64,000 nucleotides of DNA, taken from contig NC_087076.1 of the NCBI RefSeq assembly GCF_026151205.1, positions 8,904,902-8,968,901 on the forward strand. The letters are read 5' to 3'. This DNA is from Bolinopsis microptera. Lineage: Eukaryota > Ctenophora > Tentaculata > Lobata > Bolinopsidae. This document shows positions 1 through 13,406 of this stretch, piece after piece. Position numbers and translations under genes: made by a program. The notes under the pieces were generated by a model. It saw only the letters and a list, made by a program, of their open reading frames with translations. It did no database searches and was not told the origin of the DNA. Position 1 is the stretch's first letter, and every line of letters starts with the position of its first letter.

Positions 1-298
1 GACGCTTTGCTGCATCATCACACCCTTGAAATTGTATCCCTCTCTCGATTATACGTTAAAACAATTTCCTGATCACACCGTTACTAGTAATCTCTTATGT
101 TGGCAGCAAGTTGACTGTATGCTAATGTATGCTAATGTATTCTGATATTCATATATGTTAGAATAATATTCATTAGCCTCTATCACAGCACTGCGTATAA
201 TAGTGTAGTGCCATCCTAGAGATGCACAATGTGTACAGAACATACTATTTTCAGTGTACACTTTCCGTGCTGGTAGTACGAGATTTACTCTAAATGTG

Positions 299-329
299 CT
301 GTGAGAGAGAGCGAGAGAGAGAGAGAGAA
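299..329. repeat. (GA)n microsatellite
   Basis: A nearly pure GA/AG dinucleotide run with a single interrupting C. No function is implied. Confidence 0.9.
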
Positions 330-3105
330 GAATTATTAATTTGACAAAATTTCAATTAATCTCAATTAACACGGTTTCCAAATACATTGATACTCTTTTT
401 CCGGGGGTATCAGGACAGCATACCAAAGGTGCTTCAGCTTGAGGGTTGAATGTTTTTGTCGTTAGACATTGGTGACAGAATAATTTGATGGCGTTGAGGC
501 GCGAACTTTTAATTAAGAAGACAAATTCAATACAATGTGTTATGTGTTGGTGGATTTCAGACAGGGCAACAATGATATTCAAATTTGATGAAATTTGGTG
601 AATTCTTTGAGTCTATGAAGTATTGAAACGCCCTATCATACATTATGTGATGACTTAGAATTGTAATAACATTACATTCAAATTAGAAAATATGCATCAA
701 GAACCTTCCCACGAAAATCAATTATGTAATTAAGGAATTTTCTGAATAAAGGCTTAAATGTAGAAAATAGAGAAATGAACGCCCAGTGACATAACAATTA
801 TTTTACATTATAGTTAACTCTACAAAGGCGGCCACCAACGAATCATAAGCCGAGCATGTCTTGGAGTTCATGTTTACGCCTAGCATGTACACTTGCAGAT
901 TTAAGTACTGAAGCATGCTGTTGAATAATATGCTATTATTATGTCGAATTCATTACATTTCATCGTCCGGAATATTTTTATTGGTGATTTAAATATTATT
1001 ATGTTCTTTTAACAGAAAACATCCGAGTGAGTGTCCAACATTGGATTCATTCGTGAAACGTCTGTGTCATGCAAGTTAGGAATTTTAGATGAAATAATGT
1101 TTATTTTAGGCATTATGGAATTATAATTAAGTAGGTACTGTCAGTTTCACTACTCATAATAAGCTTTGGGTAAAATTTGGAATTTTGTCAAAGTTTTTGA
1201 AGATTAACAAATAATTCCAAACAGTAAACACACCTCGAAATGACGATAATGCGCAAACTTTTGAATATTTGAGGAGTTGTTCAGTCCAATGTTATGGTAT
1301 GTCCCAGATAATTTTACCACATAATATTACTCTGCAGCCCCTGAACGATCAAAGGTGTCAAGAGCCCACTAGCCCTCCAAATTAATAATCTTGCTCCGAC
1401 CCCAAAAACATTGTTAAGAACATTTACAGGACCACACGGAGGTGCACCTTCCTGGATTAACCAATCAGAACGTCTTATTATCATCACGTGACCAGATCCA
1501 GCCAATGGCAGCCAAGTAATTGCAGTAAAGAGATTCAGTAAAGTATCCAATAAGTTGCACCGCACATTGTTCCTAGATCAGGAAATGAGTTTATCACAGT
1601 GTTTCACTAAAGTGCACGTGCAGCTCTTCTAGCGCACGTGCGACAAGAAATGGGGCCTGCTTCCTGGGGACCGCGAACAATGTGACTGATATTGTTTCCA
1701 TGATACTTCAAGTACTTCAACTAATTGCTACTTTGTTCGTACTCATCTGAACAATGGCTCATCAATAACTTATAAAGTATCATGAGTGTTCTATACGTAA
1801 CAGTTTGAACCCAACAAAAAGCCTCTTCGCCTTATATATTTCCTTTAACAGTCCGTATCTTGAATTACCCGAAATGTTAATACAGTCTACTACAAGAATC
1901 CATATCCTACCACCGTAATCACAAGCTAACAAGAATATCCCCAAAAAACACGAGATACCAGTCTGTAAGTGCCCGTAAGTCTGAGAGTCAATGTTGTGCC
2001 CTGTCAGTTAAGTCATGCACTGTCACTTGATCCTATTTATACCAGCACCCTTTTCTGACGGCTTCCGACGTGCTACTACACCAACATTGTCAACAAATTC
2101 CTTACCTGAAAAAATGTGATAAAGCTGCCTAGCACCTGCCTAATTTCACTAAAGTCGGTAGAAGGAAACTGTACAAGTTTGTAAGGCTAAAACTCCTTTG
2201 AGAGGTGAGGCTTGCGTCTAGGCACGCCCCCTTGAAATTCCTCGAGGAGAAGTTGGAGAATGGGAGATGTTACAAAATTACAATCCAGGCTCCGGCTACA
2301 GATCTGGTCTACGTGGTTGTGTCAGTCGGATGGTAAGGTTTGAGCTTACTGTATAACAGGTAGGGTTTTGAAGTCTTAGTGTACATTCAACATTGGGTTT
2401 GCATTTTTAATCACGTACAGTTGTACAAGGCTTTCTCTTGTGTGCCCGAAATAAGCTTCAAACGAGGCGAACTGTTGTCACGTCCTTACAGTGAATAGTG
2501 AAATTTGTCAGCTATCTAATCGTGTCTATCAGTACGATTATTAGAGTCGCCATAGTCCTGAATGCTGCATATATTTCGTTTCTATTTCTGGTAATAATGT
2601 CAACAATAACTACAAGCGGCACTGTCAATAACCCAAGTTAGTCAATTATTTTGACAAAAAAGAACCCACACTCAGTACTAACTGAAATTGGCTGGGCACC
2701 CATTTGTAATGCTGTCGTTCAAGTGCCGATTTCTGAAGTTCTGAGTGCATCATTGTCACTGAAATGACCGTTACACCTGTCTGCGATCTAGTGTCTAGGG
2801 AAATGTATGAGGAGACTTTGGTAAATAACAAATGTGTCAGCTTTTCAAAAATAGGATCACTTCAGACCTCCGCGGTTCTAAAAACAAGAATATCATGACA
2901 TGAATGTAGGACACATAACACACACTAAGCATGATCTAAGTAGGTCAACCGATATACACTATCATTCATCTCATCATATTATAATACAGATATAGTTGAG
3001 CTCTTGTATCAGGTGCATACACAGATATACAGCAGATATACGCCAGTAATTGACGGTAACCGTTATCAATACACAACAATCATCACCGACATATGATCAG
3101 AGTAC

Positions 3106-3260
3106 CCTCACGTGTCGGAACCAGAGAGCACGTGTCGGAACCAGAGCAGTGAGCACGTGTCAGGGATCACGTGTCAGGAATACCAGCACTTCAGGTCACG
3201 TGTTAGTTGCATTCCAGAAGGAGCAGGTAGTAGAGATACCAGCACTTCAGGGCCTCTGTA
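3106..3260 (+). repeat. Degenerate CACGTGTC-containing short repeats
   Basis: The octamer CACGTGTC occurs four times within about 75 bases, followed by duplicated segments containing ATACCAGCACTTCAGG. The overlapping open frames at 3050-3351 are by-products of the repeat. CACGTG is an E-box palindrome that is also common elsewhere in the first 12 kb, so the cluster may be only background enrichment. Confidence 0.6.
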
Positions 3261-5397
3261 TAGTAGGGTCTCTGTAGGAGAGGAAGGTTGGGGAGTGATT
3301 ATCAGAGACATTACGGTAGTTATAAAGGGCGTGTGTTACAGAGAGACGTAGAACAGTGCGACATTGTGCGACAGTGCGACATTGAGGGACACTACATTTA
3401 CCTGTAGCCACAGTTTGGCTGAGATGGAACCTTATATAGTATTGTAGTCGTATAAAGTATTGCGGACAAGACTGATCTATGATAGCTTCTCTCGAATGAC
3501 TTTAGGCGACCAAATGTACTGCAACTAAAGTCCCCATACCCATTATGATTTTATTTCTCCAATCATGGATTAGGAGTGTGATTAAGCTTTGTAGGTCACA
3601 GTAACTCTCAGGAATAGAGTTTGAAAATCACTTTCTACCTCCCAATAACGCTGTATTGCGAAGAATAATAAAACCCTCCTTCTAATCAAGGATATGTTAC
3701 CACAACCGTTAACCTGTGTTTAGAGGAGGAATAGTGCGGTTGCCATTGTCCCTAATCCATCGGGTACCTTTGAGTCCAGGGTTAACTACCGGAGCTAACG
3801 TTCTCTCATCTCACTTACGTGCTCTCTTAAAATAATCCATCACATTGTCTCTCAAGAATTATCAGTGTAACTATTGCAACAACCATTGTCCCCAGTACAA
3901 GAGTAATATATTACGGCAGCACACGAGCAGTATACCCTAGTATTGTAATACCCACACTATGTAGTTATATTGGTGTAGTGTATACGGTGGGCCTGTCATC
4001 CAACAATTCTTAGGAAATTTACACGGGTGAGCAAAATCTGTAGTAATTTCATGTTGTATAAATATAATCTGTACTAATTCTACACATGATATTATACGGG
4101 CTTATACCCCACTGTCACGACAAGTCTACCCTCAAGAATTACAATTTGTCGGTGATGGTGTGGGTGTTTCCTGATCCGGAGAATTTATCAGCTTTTTTCA
4201 GGGTAAACAACATGGTCCATGGTCCAACAATAACACACATCCTGCTTTATCACAGCTCCAGTGTCTCAGAAATTCTCACTCATGACAGTGTTAATCACCC
4301 ATAATTTGGTCGGAGGTTAGGGGAAGAATAATTCGTAATATTGCGGTGTCCGACTATAATTTTAGGATTTCACAGCAAAACCCGGTGATGGTTATTCCAG
4401 ATTTTAACAGTTTGCGATCACGATCGTTGCTGATAAGAGTTTTAAAATTAAAAAGAGGTTGCCGACACATTTAGTTCTTATCAAGGTGGCTAATTTTAAA
4501 TCATTAAATATTTAGAATATTAAATCTTAGTAAAATTTAGAGTAAGAACATAATTGAATAATATGAACATAATATACCGACTGATGTTCGACTGTCAATG
4601 ACGGTTTCAGAAAGTGGCATTAGTTTCAATGGTTTTATTTTAAGGGCGGCCTCATTGCCTTAATCAGGGCGCATCTTTCAGTCTCGACTCTGAAAATATT
4701 CTTCCTGGTAATATAAGACTTAAGGGCATGAACAATTGAACATGACATAAGGGCACCGTAAATTGGAGATGTTACAGGATAATAATATGTACCCTAAATG
4801 GTACCCCAATAATTCAGGATTGGAAACTGATTGTAACCTAATTGCAGTCTAATTGTAACCACAGCAAGGACCCCATCGTGTGTGGTTGGTAAAGAAATAA
4901 TATTATGGTAGCTGGTAATTCTGTACCCCAATAACCTACTGTGTAAATGTAAATTGTAAGACATGTTTTAATATTCACTGCCAACTGCCAAGGCCTGGAG
5001 GCCCCATAAAACCTCATTTTTCACTGAACATGACTGTCAAATATGACTGCCCAAATAATTATGTCCAATCGTTACAGACTCCAACATCCCCGGTAGATTC
5101 ACCTCTCCAGTCCAGCTCGAGTCTCTCCTACTTATGATACACACACGTGTTGAGTGAAACTGAATATCACGTGCAATCACGTGACCATTTTAGCTATCAT
5201 TATGTTATCCTGTTGTAATATATTTTGAGAAATTTCCAGTTCAAGTCAGAGCTAGAAGTTATTAAAGAAGTAAGTTTTCACTACTTATATATTAGAGTAC
5301 GTGTTACGTGGAGAAGCTAGCGACTGTTGATGGAGGTGTGGTAGACATTGTGTCGGAGTCAACAGTCCGTACCAGGTACTACAAGTGGGGAGCATGT

Positions 5398-5456
5398 TCC
5401 CCCGACAACAGGTCACTGTTGCTAGGTTACCCCGACAACAGGTCATTGTTGCTAGG
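5398..5456 (+). repeat. 27-bp direct duplication
   Basis: A segment beginning CCCCGACAACAGGTCA and ending GTTGCTAGG occurs twice in direct tandem with one or two differences, inside an open frame at 5308-5505. It looks like a local slippage duplication; no protein family is recognised in the frame. Confidence 0.8.
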
Positions 5457-6713
5457 GGTTGGGAGGTGTTATCCAGAAAATAATATATTATTACCTGGAA
5501 AGTAGTAGTTCTTGCTAGTTACGATCCGTCATTGTGTAGTAGTAATAGATGACAACAGGCACAGCTGGATTTTCAACAAGTGCCAAAATGTAGTCGTTAC
5601 CTAATATCAATCATCATAACAGTCGTAACATCATCTAGAAGTAGTACTGCTACAATTTAGTCTTAGTCATAATACCCTCCAAAAGAATTGAAGTTTTTAG
5701 AACTTTCAATATTCTTGATACTTCCCTTGGGAAGAAGATACAGAAGATGGATATAATAATACGATACGGAACAGAATATTTCTGCTCACAGCACAGATTT
5801 CCCACCGATTTTACAGATCTTGAATCGGGTAATGTGGAATGTTGCCAGCGTGTGCTGCAGGTTTTCAAGGTGGACTAAGCTCTCACAAACCCAGCGCTTG
5901 CTACGTGACTGTCACAACACTTCGTCACTGAAGTACTGTGCTGGTTGTAGGGGAACCAATTGACAATTGCTGTTCCGATAGGCTTTTAAAAATCTAATTA
6001 AGACAATTCCATTGTGTGTCAATTCAGAGTCCCAAGTGTCAGTGAGTCAGTGGACAACAAGATAAGGTCCAAGGAATTCTAAATTAATTATTCAATATTC
6101 CAGGACATTACGTTAGTACTTTTGACCACCCTCTGCATGTAGATTCACGGATATTGTTTGTAATTCACTGACCGAAAGTCTAACAAGAAGGTACATTTTT
6201 TGACGCAACATTACACGTCTTATAATAATTTATGAGAAATATGTGGTAGACCTTAAAAACATTTCTGAGCATTTCAATGCCTATTGTTCCTGCGACACAG
6301 TTCCTGTCTTGACCTGTTAACGTCCAAATAAATACTAAAAGTTATAGCTGTAAATAGAACTGGTATGTATGTACAATATCAAATCAGAATTTAGTATACT
6401 AATGACGTTGGTGGTCAACTTCAACGTCAAAAGCGCTCACTTCTACAGCTTGTGAGGTTTGAAAGTTGTTTTGAAGTCTGAAACCTTGCAAAGCTTTGCT
6501 AAATTATAACGCGAGTGCGTGTTCACCCCCTCTTGAGTGCGAATTATTCATGGACCTCAGTCTACGGGGGTGGTGTTATCTTGACATCAGGCAGCGGGCG
6601 GTCAGACCCGGCCCTTCGACATTCACACTTCTCAAAAAGGAGACGCAAGGTCAGGGTTAGATAATCGATCATAATGTTAGAATTTAATCAGACAATAATA
6701 GAGGAGTATACGT

Positions 6714-6742
6714 AGAGAGAGAGAGAGGGAGAGAGAGAGAGG
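6714..6742. repeat. (GA)n microsatellite
   Basis: A GAGA run with one GGGA interruption, immediately beyond the stop codon of the putative minus-strand gene at 6744-7324, so it would lie in that gene's 3' untranslated region. Confidence 0.9.
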
Positions 6743-6743
6743 A

Positions 6744-7324
6744 TTATCTCCCCAACTTCACTTCTACGGCCTCATCTGTGTTGTTGTGATGACCATTAGG
6801 TTTACCATCACGACACAGCTCCCATTTCCAACGCCTCACTGTCTTCTGGGGATCACGGCCAAGACAGCAGTAATAAGTGATAGATCCCAACCAAATGTTA
6901 AATATAGCAGGATTTGAGATGAAGGAGTAAAAGTGTGTTTTAGGCTGGAGGACGGTGGATGTTTTGAAGTAAAGAAGCAAGTTGGATAGTAAGTGCATTC
7001 TTTGGTAGGGTGATGACGTTATCTGTACAGAACAAGATCTGAAACGACCTGAAGGTCATTACCACGAGTTTATCTGTAAAACATCCATGTTGGCTGTAGC
7101 CTTGAACTGTCACTGTCACTTGGCCTCTAGACGGAACTTTCTCGTCATAGTTTGAAGGCCGCCCTTTGTCTGTCCTAAATGTCTTCAATAAACCTATTCG
7201 AAAGACCAAACGTCTTGATGGACAGTCTACGATCCATAGTCTGCGATCTAGTCGGTGCCTCACCAAAACATTACACTTCCCTCATCAATATCCTCAACTG
7301 AACCCTTAACTGACACCAACCAGC
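6744..7324 (-). CDS. Putative gene, three 3'-terminal exons, unrecognised product
   Basis: Three open segments on the minus strand join with matching splice phases: 7324-7264 (acceptor CATCTTAG, donor TTTTG/GTGAGG), 7174-7063 (acceptor ATTTAG, donor CTCGTG/GTAATG) and 6845-6744 (acceptor CCCCAG, ending in TAA). The joined 90-residue C-terminal peptide includes GSVMFWTDKGRPSNYDEK across the first junction, then RGQVTVTVQGYSQHGCFTDK and RRWKWELCRDGKPNGHH. The first intron would be 89 bases and the second 217. Residue use looks protein-like (W, C, V/T-rich strands), but I do not recognise a family. A further possible minus-strand exon is 8940-8880 (RCTVNINPIALRVLLSWRP), though its phase does not join directly to the 7324 exon. 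The call rests on splice-phase agreement, not homology. Confidence 0.35.
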
Positions 7325-10300
7325 CTAAGATGCTTACATCTATATTTATTTATTACACAAGTTTTACACTCTGAGGGTCCCTGGTAAAACTAAACCTGGC
7401 GCCAGCTAGTCTGGTACCAATGTGCCACTTGTGTAAGCACCTAAACCGCGTGGTAATGGTACTTACAGCCCTTCACTCAACCATCACCCGCGCCGGAAGT
7501 CTCTGTGAACCAGTTGACACTTAGCTACTTTAGTAACCCTAACTGTACCCCGTTAGTAGCATTAGTAGCGTGCTGCTCATTCTCAGGATGTTTGTAGTTA
7601 TGTGGCGTGTGCTTCAAGAGCAGGAAGTCGGGGTTTTATTGAGGTGCAAAGTGTCTTATTGGGGTGATTATTTGCTCTCTCTGCCGATGGAAATTAATAA
7701 ATGAAGGAAGTTAAGTTTGGTTATTCGACGGTTAGTGAAATTTTATTAATCCCAGTCCAACTTGTGCCTGGGTGTTAGGAGGCCGGAGGAAATATAGCCT
7801 CTAAAGTGCTAAGGTTGGGCCACTAAATTCTTAAATTTGCTACAATTCTCCTGTCGGGATATCCCCTTATAATGGCCCACGTTTCAATTTCATTAACAAT
7901 ATTGCACCTAATAATCCTCTGAGCCTGGCACCTCTACATGAATTATCAGCTTTAATCTGAGATTAACCGCCATCCAAACAATAACACTCTCTCGTGCCCA
8001 ATTTTCATTTCCAAGTTAACAAAGAGGTCCTGATCACGTGTCTAATATACCACTCTCTGATTGGTCAGATCAGCTGAAAGCAACTTGCTGATTGGATGAT
8101 TCCCATGTACAGTATACAATGCACGATGTCGTGATTAATAGTTGCACGTGCTGCGCGCTCTGTCGTGTGCCCTAGTATTAAACATGCCGCGAGAGTTGGA
8201 CCCCAGTAACCAGTTGCAATACGATGAATTGAGCCTGGGATGATCGGTATTATAGCGTGGTTGTGCTAAACCAGCACTCACCAGCAGTCCCAGATTTCAA
8301 GATAATCTGTTGACATTCTCTCCACTATAATAATAGTGACTTTAGTTATTCAACGTCTGGATAGTGGTATTGTTTAAACCAAATACGGGACTACAAATCC
8401 AGAGATATACTAGATTGGACACCCTGCTCCTTCACCCCCGCCTGTATTATGTAGTGATTATTGGTCGGTGATTGTGTGCAAAGAAAATAATATGATCATT
8501 TGCGATATTGCTGGCTGGTTTCTCAAACATTGTACATTAACACCTTCAACAGTTTAACCTTTGAAATGCAGAAAGGTATCTCGATGGACACAGCTGTAAA
8601 TTGAAATACGGCAGGTACCATGAGTTTATACCGTACTCATCCAATTAAGTGTTACATTTCCGAGAGTAAGGCATTCGGCAATTGGGTTGGTCAAAACCTC
8701 AAAGTAATTACCGGACAATTCATGATATCGGATTTAGCGTGACCCTGTGACAACCACCGTTCAATTTCCAGCAAAGTTTACCCGATTTGAGCTGCAAGGC
8801 CGCACATCGAAGGTAATCGTACAAGTGCGAGATATAGTTAATCAGATAATAACCATGGTAAGAAGGTAAGTGTACGAACCTTGGTCTCCAGCTTAACAGA
8901 ACTCTCAGGGCGATGGGATTGATGTTTACCGTACACCTCACTGCGCTTAGTAAGTAGTAACCACCATGTAACATGTACATTACCAGTGGTTTCTTCTGTT
9001 CCGGGGTGATGGAACATAATGACGACCACGCAGCATTCCTACAGCTTCATTTATCAATATACCAGATACTAGACGAGTGGTATTTTGGTAAGTATTTGAA
9101 CCGTGCCAAGTACATGAGGGATCACGATAATCCTGTTAATAAGCACAATACCAGGATGAAGTTACATAATATTAATTACTCACAAAACCCTTTAAATTAG
9201 TAATCTACACATGTCGAGATCACTTCCGAGTGCCTGTACGTTAAAAGAGCCTCAAACTTGCCTTATAAGGAATAACCACTCTTTCAAGCTGCAGCTACAA
9301 AATATTATGATTAATACCAGATGATGTAGGTATAGTTTGAGGGATATTTCTCCCTCTTTCTCTCGCTCCCTCCCTCATTAATTACAGATATATATATATA
9401 TACACCCTGATATAGTACGACCAAACGTTCAGATTGTGCGTGGACAAACCAGGACACGACTCCTTTCATTCATAACAAACATATTTCAATCTTAGTTATT
9501 ACAACATCGAGAGCTATCTTTAATCTCTTAATCTGTATTAATATCAGCAACGATGGTTTGTTGGCAATTCTGAGAATGTTTGTTGCTGTGATCGCTGTTA
9601 AGAAAATATTTGAACATATCAGGCTGTGTGATTGAGGAAGCAGACGAATGATAAAATTATAATAATATGTTCTTGACATAAAACAATAAAATATGAGACT
9701 TCCTTGACGTATCCCAAAACTTCACTTGATATGATATTGCTTCTATCCATCTCATTGTTGTCTCATCCTGTATACCAAGTGTAGGTGTAGGTCAGGTAGA
9801 ATTTCAGATTAGACGTGTGTGTCGTGTGCCTAGCGTCAGCACCGGAAATGGGATAGTTTTGTTCGTGGGAAGCCCTCGTATCACGTGATCTCATGTCAGA
9901 GTTCTCTGCAACCTGAGCACATTGTGTAGAGAGTGTGTGCTGTTATTACAATGGGAGCTTTGTGCTGGGAGAGAAACTTGGTGATGAAAATATTTCTAAA
10001 ATCGGACCTCATTTAACTCATTTAATAGGCTGTTACATGTTGAAAATGTGTTGGTTTTATGTTCAAAAGGTTGGATTTGCCGAAAACGAGTCCTTTGTCT
10101 TACACCTCCCGGATTTCTTGACAGTTTTGGGTTTTAAAAGAGGCTATTTTAAACTGTTTTCAAGTAAATTCTGGTGTGAAAAGGTGGAGGGGTGCGGTGC
10201 TTGGTTCCTACTCTGGTGGAATATTTAGTTTTAATGCACGCACAGTTGAGCACATGAAAAACTCTGTTATTCTTGAGACGTAGTATTTTAAGAGAGAGAA

Positions 10301-13300
10301 CTCGGTTCTTTCAACTCCCATGAGCAGAATCACCTCAAAAACACTAAATTTGGTCCAAGAATTGTAGGCTTCTCTGGTAGGATGATTGCTCGGTGACAGC
10401 CAGCTCCTCTCACTACAGCTAGTCATGTACCTCACACACGTGTATCTTCATGTGTCATGGTGGCAGGTTACCAAAGCAACACTTATCGTGGTAACAGAAT
10501 AACACGTGGGCTGGTGGGTGGTGGATGTACTCCGACGTTTCGTCTCATCGCCCTTTACCATCCCTCACAACCAACCAGTGTCCAGTGCTGGGTCACGTGG
10601 TATTGACGACGAATCGTCTGGGAGGTGATGAGATTGTCAGGTATGATGTTGAAGGACCACACACACTTGTGCAATCAGTGTACTTGCTACTTTACAGATT
10701 ACAGTGTTACGAATACAAAGTTTCTCTCTCTCTTAGATCATCTCTTATCATCTCGTCTCACTCCACCACTCTCAATCAATCACCAAATTCAGTTAAAATC
10801 GCGTGCTTAATTTCAGTTTTGCTTGCTGGAATAACCGTGATAATATCACCCTGAGGCGGACGTGAAAACTCCCTACCTCTCCCGGATACAAAACTAATCC
10901 CAAGTAACACCACAACACAGAGTCACACGCCACACCTTACAACCTACAAGCAAATCTCTCATCTCTCACTGCCGTAACACGTTATAGACCACGTGTCTTA
11001 CTGATAACACACGCTAAGAATCTGTCTGTAAGTGTTCGTGACTGTGTCACGCATTTCCCATTAAACCTCCCCTTGCCATCCTACCGTCAAAGTAATCAGC
11101 GAGGAGGGGAGCTGCCTGCTGCTGCTCCTTTATAATATTATATCAACTCCTTGACAGCTTAACTTTCCAAAATATCATTCTGCCGTACTCCCCAGCTATT
11201 GTAATGTTATAATTCTGACAAAATAGAGTGAGAGAATTGAGAAAGGTCATTTTGTGGTTAAATCTTCTGAGATTTAACGCCTGATAGAGTATTGTTAGAC
11301 GGTTATAACAGGGAACAATGTACATTTTGATATTTCTTGTCGTATCCAGACAGGCTATATAACGCCAACGATTGACAGGCCAATATTTGGTTTTTGAGGT
11401 CACGATTTATCACATGACAGAACTGTCTGTGTCACGTGACAGCAATACTCACGATACAACTCGGTCACGTGACACTCAGTCACTTGTTGGGTGGTCCACT
11501 ACTGTAACGTCTTTGTCAACGCTAAAATTTAGCGACGACCAGTTTCTAGTGGAGCTGATAAAATGGATTATAATGAACCTGAACCAGATATAACCGTTAT
11601 ATATTATCTTATTATCCAGCTGAACCTGGACCAGGTTTTGTGGTATGATATTGGATGATGAAACTAAATGCAGGCCTCTGAAAACCTTCCTCTGACCATA
11701 ATCATAAAAGTTTAAATTACTGGAACTACTTTACCAACGCATTTTAGTTAAAATGTGTCACTTACAGGTGCCCGCCTTTAATGACAAATTGTATCTTTAA
11801 ATTTTGATAAATCAAAGCTGCTTGAACCGTTTAATAACGGCACTATCAATTTTCAATAGTTGCTCCATGTAAATCTAAAACTGGAAATGTACATTTATTT
11901 TAACTATTCACCTCATGAAATAACTTTAAATATAACAGCTACCAGATCTTAGCGCTGTAAGATTCCTAAAGCATACATTAAGTTTCGTTGTGATCTACGT
12001 ACATAAGATTTTAATGAAAATAAGCTGTTGAGTGTGGAGTGTGATCACTTTCTCATGATCATCATTCACTCAACAAATCAAAGTCTTTGTGAACTTCAGT
12101 CGAATTCTATATCAAATCTTTACTAAAACTAATGAAGCTTTGCACTCGCATTCCCGAGTCAAAAGAATGAGATCAAACACTCATTGACCAATAACAATCT
12201 CCACTCAGCATTCTCAACCAATGAAATTGCTTTAGGTTTGTCATGTGTCAGTTGAGCACATGTCAGTTAATTAAATCTACAGAAAACGATTACCCTGTTA
12301 AACACCTGCTACCTCCGCAAATCCTTCACATTCTCTTGCACTATTAACTTATTAATCGGGTTCAAACACCTCTCTCTCATCTTCTTGTCAAATACCACCA
12401 AGATTACTCGAAATTTAAGGTCGAGGGTTAGCGTTAGGGAAAATTCTAGGGTTATGTCTCTGTGACAGGTTAATATAAGGCGAAGGGTTATTATATTGAG
12501 TTGTCGAACGTCATGAATCATGATATGAAATATTGACGGTTAAAAGTGGTGCATCCCATCGCTTCTCAGTTGGAGATTCACCCCATCTCAGTACTAGCCA
12601 GCTGAGTTAAAAGGGTAAACTGTTGGTTAGATATTAGCCCCAAATACAGTATAATTATAGGGTAAATTGTGCTTCTAGTAGAATATCATAGAACTTTTCT
12701 GGAGCCTAGACGATCGTGAACAGGGGTAACTACAGCGTAGTCAGTGAATATTCTCTGTAAATTTACCATTCATGGTTGTAATTTTACATAATTGCGTAAC
12801 ATAATTGTTGGTACTTAATGATTTCCGGATGGTATCATAATTAGTATATGATTATCATAATGATGCTATACTATGATGACCTTTCATTTAAAATTATCGT
12901 ATTACTATTAGAAGAATAACTCATAATTATCACAGTAACTAGAATAAATAGGTAAATTGGACATTATTTACTAGTATGAGTATTATCCTGAATGCCTTGT
13001 ACACAGATTACTATCACAATTATCAAGGATACCACAATGCCATGAATACATAGTTTAGCCAACACAAATTCCTCCTTCCCCCTTATCCTTTTGTAACTGC
13101 AAATTGTAATTTAAGGAGATATTGAATTCAGGTCTGTGATTAATACTGTAAATCTTTTTATCAGACTTTTGGGACGTCTACTTAGATTGTAAATAAATAT
13201 ATAAAGTTAAACGGGTGATTTTTGTCTGATAAAAATCGTTAAACGGGATATTACTCCGTTATACATACTCCGTTACGGTATTTTGTTAGTTAACACCGTT

Positions 13301-13406
13301 AAATCACTGTCCCAACTCTCCAATATAAACGAGTTAACCCGAATTATATAATATTTTGTTAATCATTGCCGAAATCCAGACTGGAATCTAACCCTCTCCC
13401 CTTCAG
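7325..13406. other. No recognised gene
   Basis: Apart from the possible minus-strand exon at 8880-8940, I see no supportable coding feature. A pyrimidine-rich tract (9350-9377) and a TA run (9388-9402) are simple repeats. The open frames at 9935-10228 and 10525-10854 lack recognisable domains; the latter ends in a donor-like site near 10640 and could be an unproven upstream exon of the plexin gene. If the plexin starts in this window, one or more of its Sema exons should lie in this stretch. Confidence 0.5.

Larger units (their letters stand above)
1..6743. other. Long stretch with no recognised gene
   Basis: I found no convincing protein match here on either strand. It holds two GA-rich microsatellites, a cluster of CACGTG-containing short repeats near 3.1 kb and a small direct duplication near 5.4 kb. 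Two short open stretches ending in donor-like sites (about 2221-2336 and 5290-5367, plus strand) could be exons of the downstream plexin's Sema domain, but neither shows a recognisable Sema motif and their phases cannot be tested. N-terminal plexin exons must lie here, in 7325-13406, or left of the window. Confidence 0.5.
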
